NCBI GenBank assembly: GCA_035293845.1
Contig: DATGMB010000211.1
Span: forward strand, 1-53,913
Direction of reading: 5' to 3'
From: DATGMB01 sp035293845
GTDB lineage: Bacteria > Acidobacteriota > Terriglobia > Bryobacterales > Bryobacteraceae
DNA length: 53,913 nucleotides
Made by a program: the position numbers and the translations under genes. Below are positions 24,093-33,395 of the stretch, piece by piece. Each line of letters begins with the position of its first letter. Within the stretch, counting starts at the first letter, position 1. The notes beneath the pieces were generated by a model. That model searched no databases and had not been told where the DNA came from. It was given only the letters and a program-made list of their open reading frames with translations.

Positions 24093-27000
24093 GTCCCAAG
24101 TTCGTCTCGTCCATGGTCCGTATAGCGGACCTGTCTGTCTGCTTGCACTTTTATGTATCGGCCCAGCGGGTTGGTAGTCTGGGAGCCTACCACGATATAC
24201 TGATCGCTCCAGGCGTTGGCCTGTTGCGATAACCCCTGGGCAGGTACCTTCTGGCTTCCAGGTATATCGGATGACGGGGAGCAGTTGCCCGCGGCGCCGG
24301 GGCAGCCGTACCCCACGGTATCGGGCGCTGGTCCCGCGACATTACCGAGGGTCCCATCGTCCAGGGTCACCCAGCTTCCCCATGCCTTTGTCGGGTCAGG
24401 GGCGGTCTGTGGGATCGGATCTGTCCAGCCAACGCTTTTCCCGCATGAGCTCCAACTGTCGGGCGAAGGGAACTCCTCGTGGACGGGCATGTAGAACATC
24501 GGTCTACCGCCCGCCGAGAAGAGTTGCAGGTAGTTGTCGGACTGGTATGCAGGGTACCCCGGGTCCGCCCAAATCCTGTCCACGGTTCGAGTTACAACAA
24601 CATACCCTGGGTAGTCAAAGCCGACCTGAAATGTGGCACTGGCGATCCCGCCGAGCGTTGCCTGCACACTCACAGTGCCGACAAATGCTCCGTTGGGTTT
24701 GACTGTTATCCGGCTGCAGGCGGGGGCGTCCTGGCAATTCCACGCTACCAGTTGGGCTGGCTGATTTGTAGCGGCGTCGGTAAATGACCACGTTACTGGC
24801 GAGCCAGCAGAGGGAGGCGAGGCACCTGCTCCAGGTGTCAACGTCACTGTCACCCATGTCCAGTAACAAGCCGCGTCGCCGTTTGCAAAGATTTGCCGGT
24901 TTGGATCGCACCCATCGTTGGCGTCGGGGGCTCCTGTCCCAAGCCACCAGATCCCCGCGCTGTCGGGTACCGCCTGCTGAGTCTGTGGATATTGCCCGGT
25001 TAATGTACCCGGCCCCGGCACGAGAGTCAGGGTAGCCGTTGCCCTCACCGTGGTACCACCGGGAGTCAAAGTGACCGTGTACCGGCCGGGTTGTGCAGTG
25101 GCCGGAACGCTGAAGAAGCCGGTGACCTGGGAGTTATCGTAGCTCTGAATGGTGTACGTGATGCCGGAACTGCCAAAATCCAGGGACGGAGGGCCGGAGC
25201 CTAAAAGATTCGTGCCTTGAATCGTGAGCATATATCCTTGGACGCCAATCGACGCCTGCGTTGGCAAGAAGGTCATCGTTGGCACGACAATCGTGATCGG
25301 CTCGCGGTTGCTCTCCGGTTGCGTTCCGTTCCGCGCTAGGAATGCCGTGCCGCCATAGGTGGATACGCCTGTAGAATTTATGACGAGGTCGTACGTCCCC
25401 GAAGCGCTCGCGGACGGGGTCACGAGTGCCTTTACCTGCGTGTTGTTCCAGGAGTCTAGCGGGGCGCTAGCTGGTTGCGACTGCCAATAAGGCGACGGCT
25501 GGGTGATCGTGAGGTCGCTGGTCGGCGTGCTGCCGCAGGGCGGCGCTGGACTCGCGGTGGTGTGCGCGCAAGGGACGACGGTGCCGGGCGCCGTCCCGAA
25601 ATACTTGCCGGTGAGCGTGACGTAGAACGAGCCGTTAACCATCGGAGCGTCTTGCGCAATGCTGGTAATGACCGGCGTGGCATCGTAGACCATCAAGGCG
25701 TTTGCCAGCGAAAGCTTTTGGCCGTTGTACGTGCAAGTCAATGTGTGCGCGCCGTGCCATGCCGTGCGATCGGCCGTGAATTGAAGCTCGAATTCGTATT
25801 TTACGCCGTTTGGCTTCGCGATCATGCCGGTCACGGTCACGCCGCCGCCGAGGATCGAGCAGGAACTGATTCCTGCCGCGTCGAAGCCTCCATCGATACA
25901 CTGCGTCTGTGAGGTGCTGACGCAATAGGTCCAGTAGCTGCTTTGTGACCCATCGTTCGGTACGCTGTAGCCTCCCAGTGATGCAATTGTGGTTGTAGCG
26001 TACTGGGCGGTGTAGGAGGCGATCGAAGAGGTTGCCGTTATGGGGTGGGTCAAGTCCCCTGCGTCCGACCACGCGGAGAAGAAGTACTGGGCACCGCTCG
26101 AATCCTGTTGAGCACCGGGTGCGGCAAGCGTGTGGCTCGTACCCGACGGCCACGTGAAGGTCTGGGCGGTAGTGTAGGTAGTTCCGTCTACCGAAAAGGA
26201 TAGACCAGGTCGTGATGTCGATATTGTTTGGGTGGTGGTCGACAATGTTGTGAAATTCGCTGTGACGGTCCGGTTGTTGCTGACGGTGACGTAGGCTGTG
26301 GCGCCGTTGCTGGAATCTACGCCTGTCCAGCCGGTGAATTGGTAGCCGTTAGCTGCTGTGGCTGTGATCTGAACAGACGACCCAGAAGGGTAAGAGCAGC
26401 CGCTTGGGCAGGACGGGCTGACGGACCCGCCGTTGGAAGGGTTGGCGGCTGTGACGAGGTAGTACTGCTGGGGTGGGGGCGGGCCGGGAACCGCCCATGT
26501 GCCCATGGGCTGCCAGCCGGTGGTCGTACCGGAGCTATCGAGGGCGTAGAGGTACTCGTTTTTCGTCCCGGCAAAGGTGGTATGAAAGGTGACTGTCAGG
26601 GTCAGGGCGAGCTGCGTGCCGGCGCTCGAGGGGTTCGACGAGGAGCCCGTGCCAGCGATCGTGCACTGGGAATTGGCCGCGCTCGCGGCGCTCGAAGGGG
26701 CAAAGCCGCCGAGCCAGGTGGCGCCCGCGTTGTCGGCAAGGTAGACCAGGTTGGAAGATGCATCGTAATGGATGTAGCAGGCGTTGGCGGTTGAGGCGGA
26801 CGTGGTATTGAAGAGGGCGAAAACGTGGGACAGATTGCTGTGTCCGGCCGGGCTCGCGACGGTCCACGTGAAAGATTGACTGAGGGGCGGGTTCGCCGGC
26901 GGTGATGACGGCGAGAACGATACTGCAGTTGGGGCCATGTCCACCCATGCATGAAAGGTGGTCGGCACGGTGGCGCCGATGGCGTTTGCGTGAAAGCCGA

Positions 27001-27268
27001 CGCCGCCCTGGGGGTTGCTCTTGAGGTCGATACAGTTGCCCGCCACGAATGTTGCGGTCGCGCCTCCGCTGATAGAGAGGTTGGAAGCAGATAGCGCGTT
27101 GGGATCGACCTGGCTGTAGTCGCCGGACGTGTAGGTTCCGGCGGGGACCGCGGTAACGGGACTTGGGCACTGCGCCGACAAGGCTGCAGCGAGCAGGTTG
27201 CAGGCGCAGAACCAGAGCGGCAGGCGGATCAGGGCGATCGAGAGGCTTCGCTGTTTCGACGCACTCAT
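24074..27268 (-). CDS. Large exported beta-rich protein, cassette 2 (1,064 aa)
   Basis: The signal peptide is SIALIRLPLWFCACNLLAAA, followed by SAQC. Residues about 30-270 form a module shared with the exoprotein at 29587 (NAIGATVPTTFHAWVD and NACYIHYDASSNLVYLADN are identical in both). One divergent InlB-type B repeat follows near 275-345 (GYQFTGWTGVDSSNGATAYV). Then come IPT/TIG-like immunoglobulin folds (ITSIAQDAPMVNGSFYVTLT; MLTIQGTNLLGSGPPSLDFG) and a unique C-terminus. It is probably secreted or surface-bound; no membrane anchor or sorting tail is visible at the end. It lies 10 bases after the tail-fibre-like gene. The role is unknown; adhesion or matrix binding is inference from the folds. 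Confidence 0.8.
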   Translation of the reverse strand: MSASKQRSLSIALIRLPLWFCACNLLAAALSAQCPSPVTAVPAGTYTSGDYSQVDPNALSASNLSISGGATATFVAGNCIDLKSNPQGGVGFHANAIGATVPTTFHAWVDMAPTAVSFSPSSPPANPPLSQSFTWTVASPAGHSNLSHVFALFNTTSASTANACYIHYDASSNLVYLADNAGATWLGGFAPSSAASAANSQCTIAGTGSSSNPSSAGTQLALTLTVTFHTTFAGTKNEYLYALDSSGTTTGWQPMGTWAVPGPPPPQQYYLVTAANPSNGGSVSPSCPSGCSYPSGSSVQITATAANGYQFTGWTGVDSSNGATAYVTVSNNRTVTANFTTLSTTTQTISTSRPGLSFSVDGTTYTTAQTFTWPSGTSHTLAAPGAQQDSSGAQYFFSAWSDAGDLTHPITATSSIASYTAQYATTTIASLGGYSVPNDGSQSSYWTYCVSTSQTQCIDGGFDAAGISSCSILGGGVTVTGMIAKPNGVKYEFELQFTADRTAWHGAHTLTCTYNGQKLSLANALMVYDATPVITSIAQDAPMVNGSFYVTLTGKYFGTAPGTVVPCAHTTASPAPPCGSTPTSDLTITQPSPYWQSQPASAPLDSWNNTQVKALVTPSASASGTYDLVINSTGVSTYGGTAFLARNGTQPESNREPITIVVPTMTFLPTQASIGVQGYMLTIQGTNLLGSGPPSLDFGSSGITYTIQSYDNSQVTGFFSVPATAQPGRYTVTLTPGGTTVRATATLTLVPGPGTLTGQYPQTQQAVPDSAGIWWLGTGAPDANDGCDPNRQIFANGDAACYWTWVTVTLTPGAGASPPSAGSPVTWSFTDAATNQPAQLVAWNCQDAPACSRITVKPNGAFVGTVSVQATLGGIASATFQVGFDYPGYVVVTRTVDRIWADPGYPAYQSDNYLQLFSAGGRPMFYMPVHEEFPSPDSWSSCGKSVGWTDPIPQTAPDPTKAWGSWVTLDDGTLGNVAGPAPDTVGYGCPGAAGNCSPSSDIPGSQKVPAQGLSQQANAWSDQYIVVGSQTTNPLGRYIKVQADRQVRYTDHGRDELGTWICPQ

Positions 27269-27278
27269 TCAGGGCTCC

Positions 27279-27743
27279 TTATTTAGCCACAGCCGGCTTG
27301 GAAGCGGCCGCTGCGCCGTTTTCCAGCCGTGAGAGCCGGGCCCGGAGTTCCTGATTCTCTTTCGCTTGTTGATTCATTCGGTCGCGCAGTTCGCGATTTT
27401 CCTTCTCCTGCTGGATGATGTGGAGCGTGAGTTCCTCGACCTTGGCGAGCACTCTCGACTCCATGTCGCCGACGCCCATGCCCTTTGCCTTGACCTCGTC
27501 GGCGGAGGGGATGCCGGGCAGGTGGTGGTTGGCCTCGATGTAGCTGGCGACTTCGCTGAGCGGTTGGAGGCGGTAGCCGGGCTCAAACACGTAGTCCGCG
27601 CCGGTGGAGCTTACCAACACTTCTTGAGCAGTGATCGTGCCTTGGACGCCGAGCGTGCCGGCGACTTCGAGGGTGTGGGCGGGGTTCGTGGTGCCGATGG
27701 CGAAGGAGGCGGTGGCATAAGAAAAAGACGCACGCAAGAGCAA
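27279..27743 (-). CDS. Tail-fibre-like coiled-coil protein, cassette 2 (N-truncated)
   Basis: The 154-residue product has the collar AIGTTNPAHTLEVAG, then DYVFEPGYRLQPLSEVASYI, EANHHLPGIPSADEVKAKGM, and a coiled coil (VLAKVEELTLHIIQQEKENR). It is clearly paralogous to the protein at 33396. This pattern is common at the C-termini of tail-fibre-like and adhesin proteins of Bacteroidota and Acidobacteriota. Unlike its paralogue it has no signal peptide: upstream the frame has no ATG and meets a TAG within about 100 bases, so TTG at 27743 is the best start found. Loss of the 5' end by rearrangement is likely. Ten bases separate it from the exoprotein gene. Confidence 0.65.
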   Translation of the reverse strand: MLLRASFSYATASFAIGTTNPAHTLEVAGTLGVQGTITAQEVLVSSTGADYVFEPGYRLQPLSEVASYIEANHHLPGIPSADEVKAKGMGVGDMESRVLAKVEELTLHIIQQEKENRELRDRMNQQAKENQELRARLSRLENGAAAASKPAVAK

Positions 27744-27821
27744 ACGTGAGCCCGCGACCGCCTGGGCCTTCTCAGTGCCTTCGTGCGAAGGGAGGTTTTG
27801 GGAGGGTGGAACTGCTCGGCG

Positions 27822-28601
27822 CTATTTCTTGCCAGTCACCGTGAGCATGACGACGCCTGGCGTCGTGCCCGCTGGCGCGTTAATGGTAGTGCCTTGTGCA
27901 GCGAAAGATTTGCCCGACTGATCATTCACCGTATAGTGAGCGGACAAGACGCGGAGGTTTACGGGTGTGCCAAACGGTATCGTAATCGCATGATCTCGTG
28001 CGACCGCCGTGCTCGACTGAAGCGGGGCGCTATAGTGTAGTCCTTTGGGCGTGACGACATGGATCTGAAAATCGAGGTCTATCGTACCCGTCACAGGCTT
28101 CAGCAGTTGCTGAGGATCATCCACATGGACATGCAGGACAGAACCTTTAGCCATGATGATGCTGACGCCGGACGTCGTCTGGCCCGCACTCACGGTGAAT
28201 GCCGGAGCGGAATTTGCCCAATGGCACGGGTCGAGATAGCCGGGAGACGCTGTTTCAGCACAAGCAATATACTGGCCGGGCGCTAGACCGTCGGCATGGA
28301 ACGCGCCATTGCCATCTGCTGCGACCGTTGTAGCTAGGGGGCCTGTAATAACAGGCGGGGCGGTTATGGCCGTTCTTATTGAAGGAGCATAACTGATCAG
28401 CACATGGGCGCTCGGCACTGCGCGACCACTATCGTCCACAACTGATCCGGCGACACTGCCGCTCGCAGCCAAAAGGGCCTGCGTGCCGACGCCTGCTAGG
28501 GTCACCAGATACAACCACCGCCTGCGGATGCACTGCGCGCCGGTTCGGCCGCAGACCGTTGGTGCGTTGAGCTTCGGCGGCAATACCACAAGATGTCTCA
28601 T
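27822..28601 (-). CDS. Carboxypeptidase-regulatory-like exported protein, cassette 2
   Basis: The 259-residue frame has a hydrophobic export signal (WLYLVTLAGVGTQALLAASG, residues about 29-48). A beta-sandwich of the CarboxypepD_reg type follows (VAGSVVDDSGRAVPSAHVLI, then AADGNGAFHADGLAPGQYIA). The motif YLDPCHW near residue 120 recurs as YLDPCQW in the frameshifted protein at 33972, marking the two as paralogues. The C-terminal half is a second beta domain ending VVMLTVTGKK. Such domains serve as spacer or binding folds in secreted proteins. The true start may be nearer the signal than the ATG at 28601. It lies 78 bases before the tail-fibre-like gene. Confidence 0.75.
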   Translation of the reverse strand: MRHLVVLPPKLNAPTVCGRTGAQCIRRRWLYLVTLAGVGTQALLAASGSVAGSVVDDSGRAVPSAHVLISYAPSIRTAITAPPVITGPLATTVAADGNGAFHADGLAPGQYIACAETASPGYLDPCHWANSAPAFTVSAGQTTSGVSIIMAKGSVLHVHVDDPQQLLKPVTGTIDLDFQIHVVTPKGLHYSAPLQSSTAVARDHAITIPFGTPVNLRVLSAHYTVNDQSGKSFAAQGTTINAPAGTTPGVVMLTVTGKK

Positions 28602-28633
28602 AAACTCTCTGTTCCTCCGCGCCGGGCACGTGG

Positions 28634-29584
28634 CTATTTACCTTTTATCGTTTTACGAGTCGGTTTCTCGACAACGCGATTCTCGCGAGTCGCAGGCTTA
28701 AAGCTGTCAAGTCGAAGCTGCAACGTTATTGGCGTACAGCCCGCGGACTGGACCTTTAGGAGAATCGGAAGGTCCGTCCCCTGTCGAGGACCAAACTCAA
28801 CCAAGGGTTGAGCTTGCTTGCTCCTGGCGGTAGCCTCCTCACCCTTGCATCCCAGAGGGCTGTAAGGATAGATGGATGCCGTAGTGGCGCCTTTGCCATC
28901 AATGGCGATCAGCACGAGATCAGGCTTATCTTCGCGGAGCATATCGGCGAACACGATCGCTCTACTATCCGGGGACCAGAAGAATGGGGAAATATGGCTG
29001 TGCCGCTGATCCTCCGGCGCGCCAATGTTGTCGCCTGGCTCGTTTTTCCAGCCAAGGGGGTAAATCGGGGTACCCACATCCGTGTCGAGTCGGTCCATCG
29101 AAAACGGTTCGGATGGTCGATTCTGCGTGGGGCTTTTGAGCAGATCGTATAAAAGATACTCGTCCGACGCGGGGAGGTCCGTCTGACGTGGGAAGAATTT
29201 CCGATAGACTAGCCATCTCTTGTCCGGGGAGAGAACAGGGTCGTACACCAAAAATGTGTCCACCAGTGCTCCCTTTTCTGTATCTATGATGCTGACATTC
29301 GTGCCATACGCTCCAGAGCTTCCGAAAACCGCGATTCGATGATCGGGCAGTTCGCAAACCTGATCTATTACTTCATCCATGTCGAGGCGAACCGGTGACG
29401 CGCCATCCCGGACGAAGAAGTCGGAGTATCCCTTTTCAGAATACGAAACCGCCGAGACGTTTCGTGGCAGCGGAATCAAAGCACCAGGCGTTCCGCAAAA
29501 ATCAGGGCGGCGCTGAAGCAATTGTCCCGTCGCAGTTCCAGAGAACAACACAGCAAACAAGAAGATAAACAGAGTTTTCATCAC
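28634..29584 (-). CDS. Exported beta-propeller-like protein
   Basis: The 316-residue product starts with a signal peptide (KTLFIFLFAVLFSGTATGQ). It contains repeated strands typical of TolB/WD40-like propellers: YDPVLSPDKRWLVYRKFF near residue 118 and ISPFFWSPDSRAIVFADMLR near 200, each with the SPD(K/S)R turn. It ends in a basic tail (RVVEKPTRKTIKGK). It has no counterpart in cassette 2, so it is an insertion between the two cassettes or was lost from the second. Its start lies two bases after the stop of the 1,265-residue exoprotein, which implies translational coupling. The ligand is unknown. Confidence 0.75.
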   Translation of the reverse strand: MMKTLFIFLFAVLFSGTATGQLLQRRPDFCGTPGALIPLPRNVSAVSYSEKGYSDFFVRDGASPVRLDMDEVIDQVCELPDHRIAVFGSSGAYGTNVSIIDTEKGALVDTFLVYDPVLSPDKRWLVYRKFFPRQTDLPASDEYLLYDLLKSPTQNRPSEPFSMDRLDTDVGTPIYPLGWKNEPGDNIGAPEDQRHSHISPFFWSPDSRAIVFADMLREDKPDLVLIAIDGKGATTASIYPYSPLGCKGEEATARSKQAQPLVEFGPRQGTDLPILLKVQSAGCTPITLQLRLDSFKPATRENRVVEKPTRKTIKGK

Positions 29585-29586
29585 GG

Positions 29587-32500
29587 CTACCTCAGCCTTA
29601 TGGTAACGAAAGGAGCACCATTGTTATAGTCAGAGCCAGTCCCGCAGCTTTGTCGCGAGCTATACACATCGACATGGGCTACAGCGGGTGACGAAAAGCT
29701 ACCGGGGCCGCACCCTGGGCAATAGTCTTCCGCTGAACGCGGACCAAGTCGGTCATTGGCGTCGTTCTGGTCAATCAAGAGCAGTTGATCTCCGAATACG
29801 AACGGAAAAGCTGGTGCCGTTGGCTTGGTGGAACTATTGGGTAGGACAGCTATACTACCGGCCGCTGGGTTGTTGTTGTTAAACGAGTTCACGGTTCCAG
29901 TGGCGTCGGACAGCACCGAGTTGTGGCTGCCTTTAATTTTCGTGATGGGATTGCCACCAGAATCTACCGAGAAGAACGAATTGCTCGCGCTGCCGCCAGT
30001 CGGAATATCGCAGACATTTCGGGCCCCTGCGTTATATGCTTTCACAATCTCATTCGTCCCGATTACGCCGGTGCCATTAGTAATGACTTGGGTCACAAAC
30101 TGTCTTCCAAGTTGAACTACTTTCCAATAGCAATAACCATCAGCAGCCTTGTCAATCTTGTTAATCACATACGCAGTTTGCGGATTGTCATGACAGTTCT
30201 GCTCATAAGGGGTATTGTACTGGGTGAGCCTGGTGTTACCAACAACATAGAAGGCCACCGGTACAGTCACACTTGTAGTATCCCATGCCGCGACGACATT
30301 GCCGTACTGCCCCACCGGCAAGCTCAGACGAAAGCTATCATTGAAGGAATTCCCGCTCTGGGCTGAGGCATGGGCTGGCAACGGTGTCTGTTGGCCTTGT
30401 GAGCTATTTACGGTAATCGCAAGATTCCCAGCCTTGTTCTGTCCGCTTAGCTGAGTCGATATCTTTCCCGCCATAACATCTACAGTCATTGAGATGCCTG
30501 GTGGGTTCGAAGTTCTAGTCCAACTCGTTGTGGCAGCATTCGCCAAAGGCAACGCTTGTGCGCGGAATGTCGGGTTGGTGCCCGTCGATCCGCTACCGGA
30601 GACCTGAGCCGTTGAGCAACTCGAGATTGTGACGGTTACTGTCGCGGTGATCGGCCCCACTGTGTTGCCACAAGCGTCCGTCGAGGGACCGTAATCAGTG
30701 AGCGTAAAGACGCCGTCTCCCGTAGCTTGCCCTTGAACCTGCCAAGTGACTGGGGTAGGACAGTATGGGTCCGGCTCGGTAATTGTTCCGGTCACGGATT
30801 GGCCAGACTGGCTATAGGAAAATGTATTTGCGCCGTCTGTCCAGGTTCCGCTGATGTCGTTGCAGTTAGTAGTCGATCCGGAGACTGCCGGGGGCGATAC
30901 CGGTACTGGAGCCGGGTCGGGAGGGGGCTCATCTGTGGGCGTGCTGAGGACGGGTTCCCTCGCTGGGTCTATGGTCAATGTTCCCAATGCCTGCCAGGGA
31001 CCGGCTGGTCCTGAACCGTAGTTGATTTGGGTCAACACGCTGTACGTGCCATCCGTTCCCGGATTGAACGTAAAGTTCAGAACGACGGTTACTTCTGTTG
31101 GGTCGGTTGGCGAGTTTGTGATAGAGGCCAGCGAAACAGAGCAGAAGGTATCGCTCTGGGTAATTCCGAAGCCCGATGTGGCCCCGGTATCCCCGTCGTA
31201 TAGATCGAGCGCATTAGGCCGTCCCCAATCCCCGTAACAATGGGCGCCCCCGGAACCGTCCGCAAGATAGAACTGCGCCCAACCGATGTCATTAGCACCA
31301 GCCTGGTCGTAGAGATTAAATGCCATTGACACATTGGTAGATGGTGCAACCTCAGCGGTACTTCCCCCGCCATTGATGCTCAGCGTCGGCGTAGCCGTGA
31401 AGCTGGCGGTCTGATTCGAGCCGAGGTTGTTGAACGTTTGGGCAGCGCTGAGAAGGTAGCCGCTCTTTGAGGCCGTAACGGTATAGCTGCCGCCCGCCGC
31501 CAAGGCGGGCAGCGTATACATGCCGTTTGCGTCCGTCGTTGCGCTAGCGTTCTGCGATCCGCTGGCATAAATGCTCACGCCGCTAACGCCCCCGCCTCCG
31601 GAAAGGGTTACCTGACCGCTGATAGTATAGCCTGCAACGAAATTTGCCGTGATGGTTCCGGCCCCGGTCAGGTTTATGGTAAGCGGGTTCGTGGTCCCAC
31701 TGTACGTCCCGGTGAAACTGGAGAACGCGTAGCCGCTATTCGGGTTGGCCGTTATTATGACGGAACCCACGTTGTACAAGCCGCTGGCAGGGCTGATTGT
31801 TCCAGTTCCTGATGGGCTGACGTTCGTCGTGAGCTGGTACTGAGTGGCGATCTGGCTGAACGTAGCTGTGATGCTCCGATTGCCGTTCATGGTCACGTAC
31901 CCTGTTGTGCCGTTGCTCGAATCGACGCCGCTCCATCCGCTGAACTGGTAGCCGCTGGCCGCACTCGCAGTTATCGTGACCTGTGTTCCCGCGTTATATG
32001 TGCAGCATGACGGGTTGAAACTCAGGCTCCCGCTGCCCGAAGGGCTCACGTTCGTGGTGAGTTGGTATTGGGTCGTGGTCTGACTGAAATTAGCAGTGAC
32101 GTTGCGGTTGGAATTCATCGTCACGTACCCTGTCGGACCACTACTCGAATCGACACCCGTCCATCCGCTGAACTGATAGCCGCTGGCTGGTGTAGCCGAG
32201 ATCGTAACGTAGCTCCCACTATTGTACCAGCCGCTTCCGGGCGAGATGTAGCCACCGGCTGACGGGCTGACTGCCGTCGTGAGGTAGTACTGCTGCTGTG
32301 ATTGCCCGACGTAGAGGTACAGATTGAGCTGGTGAGATTTGCCTCCGCCCGTTGCCGTCACCGTCGTCCAGTAGCCATTTTGAAGCGTTTCGTAGCAGGA
32401 CATTGTGGCCGTGCTTGTCCATGGAGCGCCCGTTACCAAGCCTGGGTTAAACGTGGGATTCGAGCAGCCATACATGGGCCAAGACATGCTGAACGACACC

Positions 32501-33384
32501 GGGCTGTTGAAGCCATTCTGCGGCGTGACGATCAGCGTGTACGATGGGGTTGAGGAACCCATCGGCACGTAGTAGTTGGTCGAGGTGGCGGTCAGCGTAA
32601 AGTCGGGCGCGGGCGGCGCGGGCACCGTCCACGTCCCCATGGGCTGCCACCCGGTATACACACCGGAGCCGTCGAGAGCGTATAAGTACTCGTTCTGGGT
32701 TCCCGAAAACGACGCAGCGTTAAAGGTGACATTCAGCGTCAAGCCGAGTTGTGTGCCCGAACTAGTCGGATTAGGCGAGGACCCCGTTCCAAAGACCGTG
32801 CATTGAGAGTTGCCGATACTCCCCGAACTCGACGGAGCAAACCCGCCCAACCATGTGGTACTCGTGTTGTCGGCCAGATAGACGAGATTCGAAGAAGCGT
32901 CGTAATGGATATAGCAGGCGTTTGCGGTCGAATTGGACGTGCCGTTAAATAGTGCGAAGACATGAGAGAGATTGCTGTGTCCGCTAGGGCTCGACACGGT
33001 CCACGTAAAGGATTGACTGAGAGGTGGGTTTTGGGGCGGCGAATTCGGCACAACCGATACTGCCGTTGGCGCGATGTCCACCCACGCGTGAAACGTGGTC
33101 GGCACCGTCGCGCCGATGGCGTTCGCGTGAAATCCCGGATTTAGTTGGATGCAGTTGCCTGCACTAAACGTTGCCGATGCGCCTCCACTGACGACGAAGT
33201 TGGTTGCCGAAAGCGCGTTGTTATTGACTTGGCTGTGGTCGCCTGATGTGTAAGTGCCGTCGGGCACCTGGGTCGGATTCGTGCACTGCGCCGACAGGGA
33301 GGCGGCCAGCAGGTTGCAGGCGCAGAACCAGAGCGCCGGCCGGATCAGGGCACTGGGCACCCTTCGTTGTTTCGACGCTCTCAT
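29587..33384 (-). CDS. Large exported InlB-repeat protein, cassette 1 (1,265 aa)
   Basis: It starts with a signal peptide (SALIRPALWFCACNLLAAS). The N-terminal module to about residue 270 is shared with the protein at 24074. Three tandem InlB-type B repeats lie at about 365-583 (GYQFSGWTGVDSSSGPTGYV, GYQFSGWSGVDSSNGTTGYV and GYAFSSFTGTYSGTTNPLTI). A carboxypeptidase-regulatory-like fold follows (YTISGQVTLSGGGGVSGVSI), then several beta domains. The unique Cys-containing C-terminus carries EDYCPGCGPGS and AHVDVYSS. Bacterial B repeats are found in adhesins and multidomain exoproteins. No anchor is seen at the end. The C-terminus vaguely recalls a 3D-domain, but I cannot support that. Confidence 0.82.
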   Translation of the reverse strand: MRASKQRRVPSALIRPALWFCACNLLAASLSAQCTNPTQVPDGTYTSGDHSQVNNNALSATNFVVSGGASATFSAGNCIQLNPGFHANAIGATVPTTFHAWVDIAPTAVSVVPNSPPQNPPLSQSFTWTVSSPSGHSNLSHVFALFNGTSNSTANACYIHYDASSNLVYLADNTSTTWLGGFAPSSSGSIGNSQCTVFGTGSSPNPTSSGTQLGLTLNVTFNAASFSGTQNEYLYALDGSGVYTGWQPMGTWTVPAPPAPDFTLTATSTNYYVPMGSSTPSYTLIVTPQNGFNSPVSFSMSWPMYGCSNPTFNPGLVTGAPWTSTATMSCYETLQNGYWTTVTATGGGKSHQLNLYLYVGQSQQQYYLTTAVSPSAGGYISPGSGWYNSGSYVTISATPASGYQFSGWTGVDSSSGPTGYVTMNSNRNVTANFSQTTTQYQLTTNVSPSGSGSLSFNPSCCTYNAGTQVTITASAASGYQFSGWSGVDSSNGTTGYVTMNGNRSITATFSQIATQYQLTTNVSPSGTGTISPASGLYNVGSVIITANPNSGYAFSSFTGTYSGTTNPLTINLTGAGTITANFVAGYTISGQVTLSGGGGVSGVSIYASGSQNASATTDANGMYTLPALAAGGSYTVTASKSGYLLSAAQTFNNLGSNQTASFTATPTLSINGGGSTAEVAPSTNVSMAFNLYDQAGANDIGWAQFYLADGSGGAHCYGDWGRPNALDLYDGDTGATSGFGITQSDTFCSVSLASITNSPTDPTEVTVVLNFTFNPGTDGTYSVLTQINYGSGPAGPWQALGTLTIDPAREPVLSTPTDEPPPDPAPVPVSPPAVSGSTTNCNDISGTWTDGANTFSYSQSGQSVTGTITEPDPYCPTPVTWQVQGQATGDGVFTLTDYGPSTDACGNTVGPITATVTVTISSCSTAQVSGSGSTGTNPTFRAQALPLANAATTSWTRTSNPPGISMTVDVMAGKISTQLSGQNKAGNLAITVNSSQGQQTPLPAHASAQSGNSFNDSFRLSLPVGQYGNVVAAWDTTSVTVPVAFYVVGNTRLTQYNTPYEQNCHDNPQTAYVINKIDKAADGYCYWKVVQLGRQFVTQVITNGTGVIGTNEIVKAYNAGARNVCDIPTGGSASNSFFSVDSGGNPITKIKGSHNSVLSDATGTVNSFNNNNPAAGSIAVLPNSSTKPTAPAFPFVFGDQLLLIDQNDANDRLGPRSAEDYCPGCGPGSFSSPAVAHVDVYSSRQSCGTGSDYNNGAPFVTIRLR
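31640..32300 (-). repeat. Tandem InlB-type repeats within the 1,265-aa exoprotein
   Basis: Three units of about 200-220 bases encode consecutive B repeats. The first two are similar at the DNA level too (for example CCATCCGCTGAACTGGTAGC near 31930 against CCATCCGCTGAACTGATAGC near 32160), so unequal recombination could change the copy number. Confidence 0.7.
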
Positions 33385-33395
33385 TGGGCGCTCCC

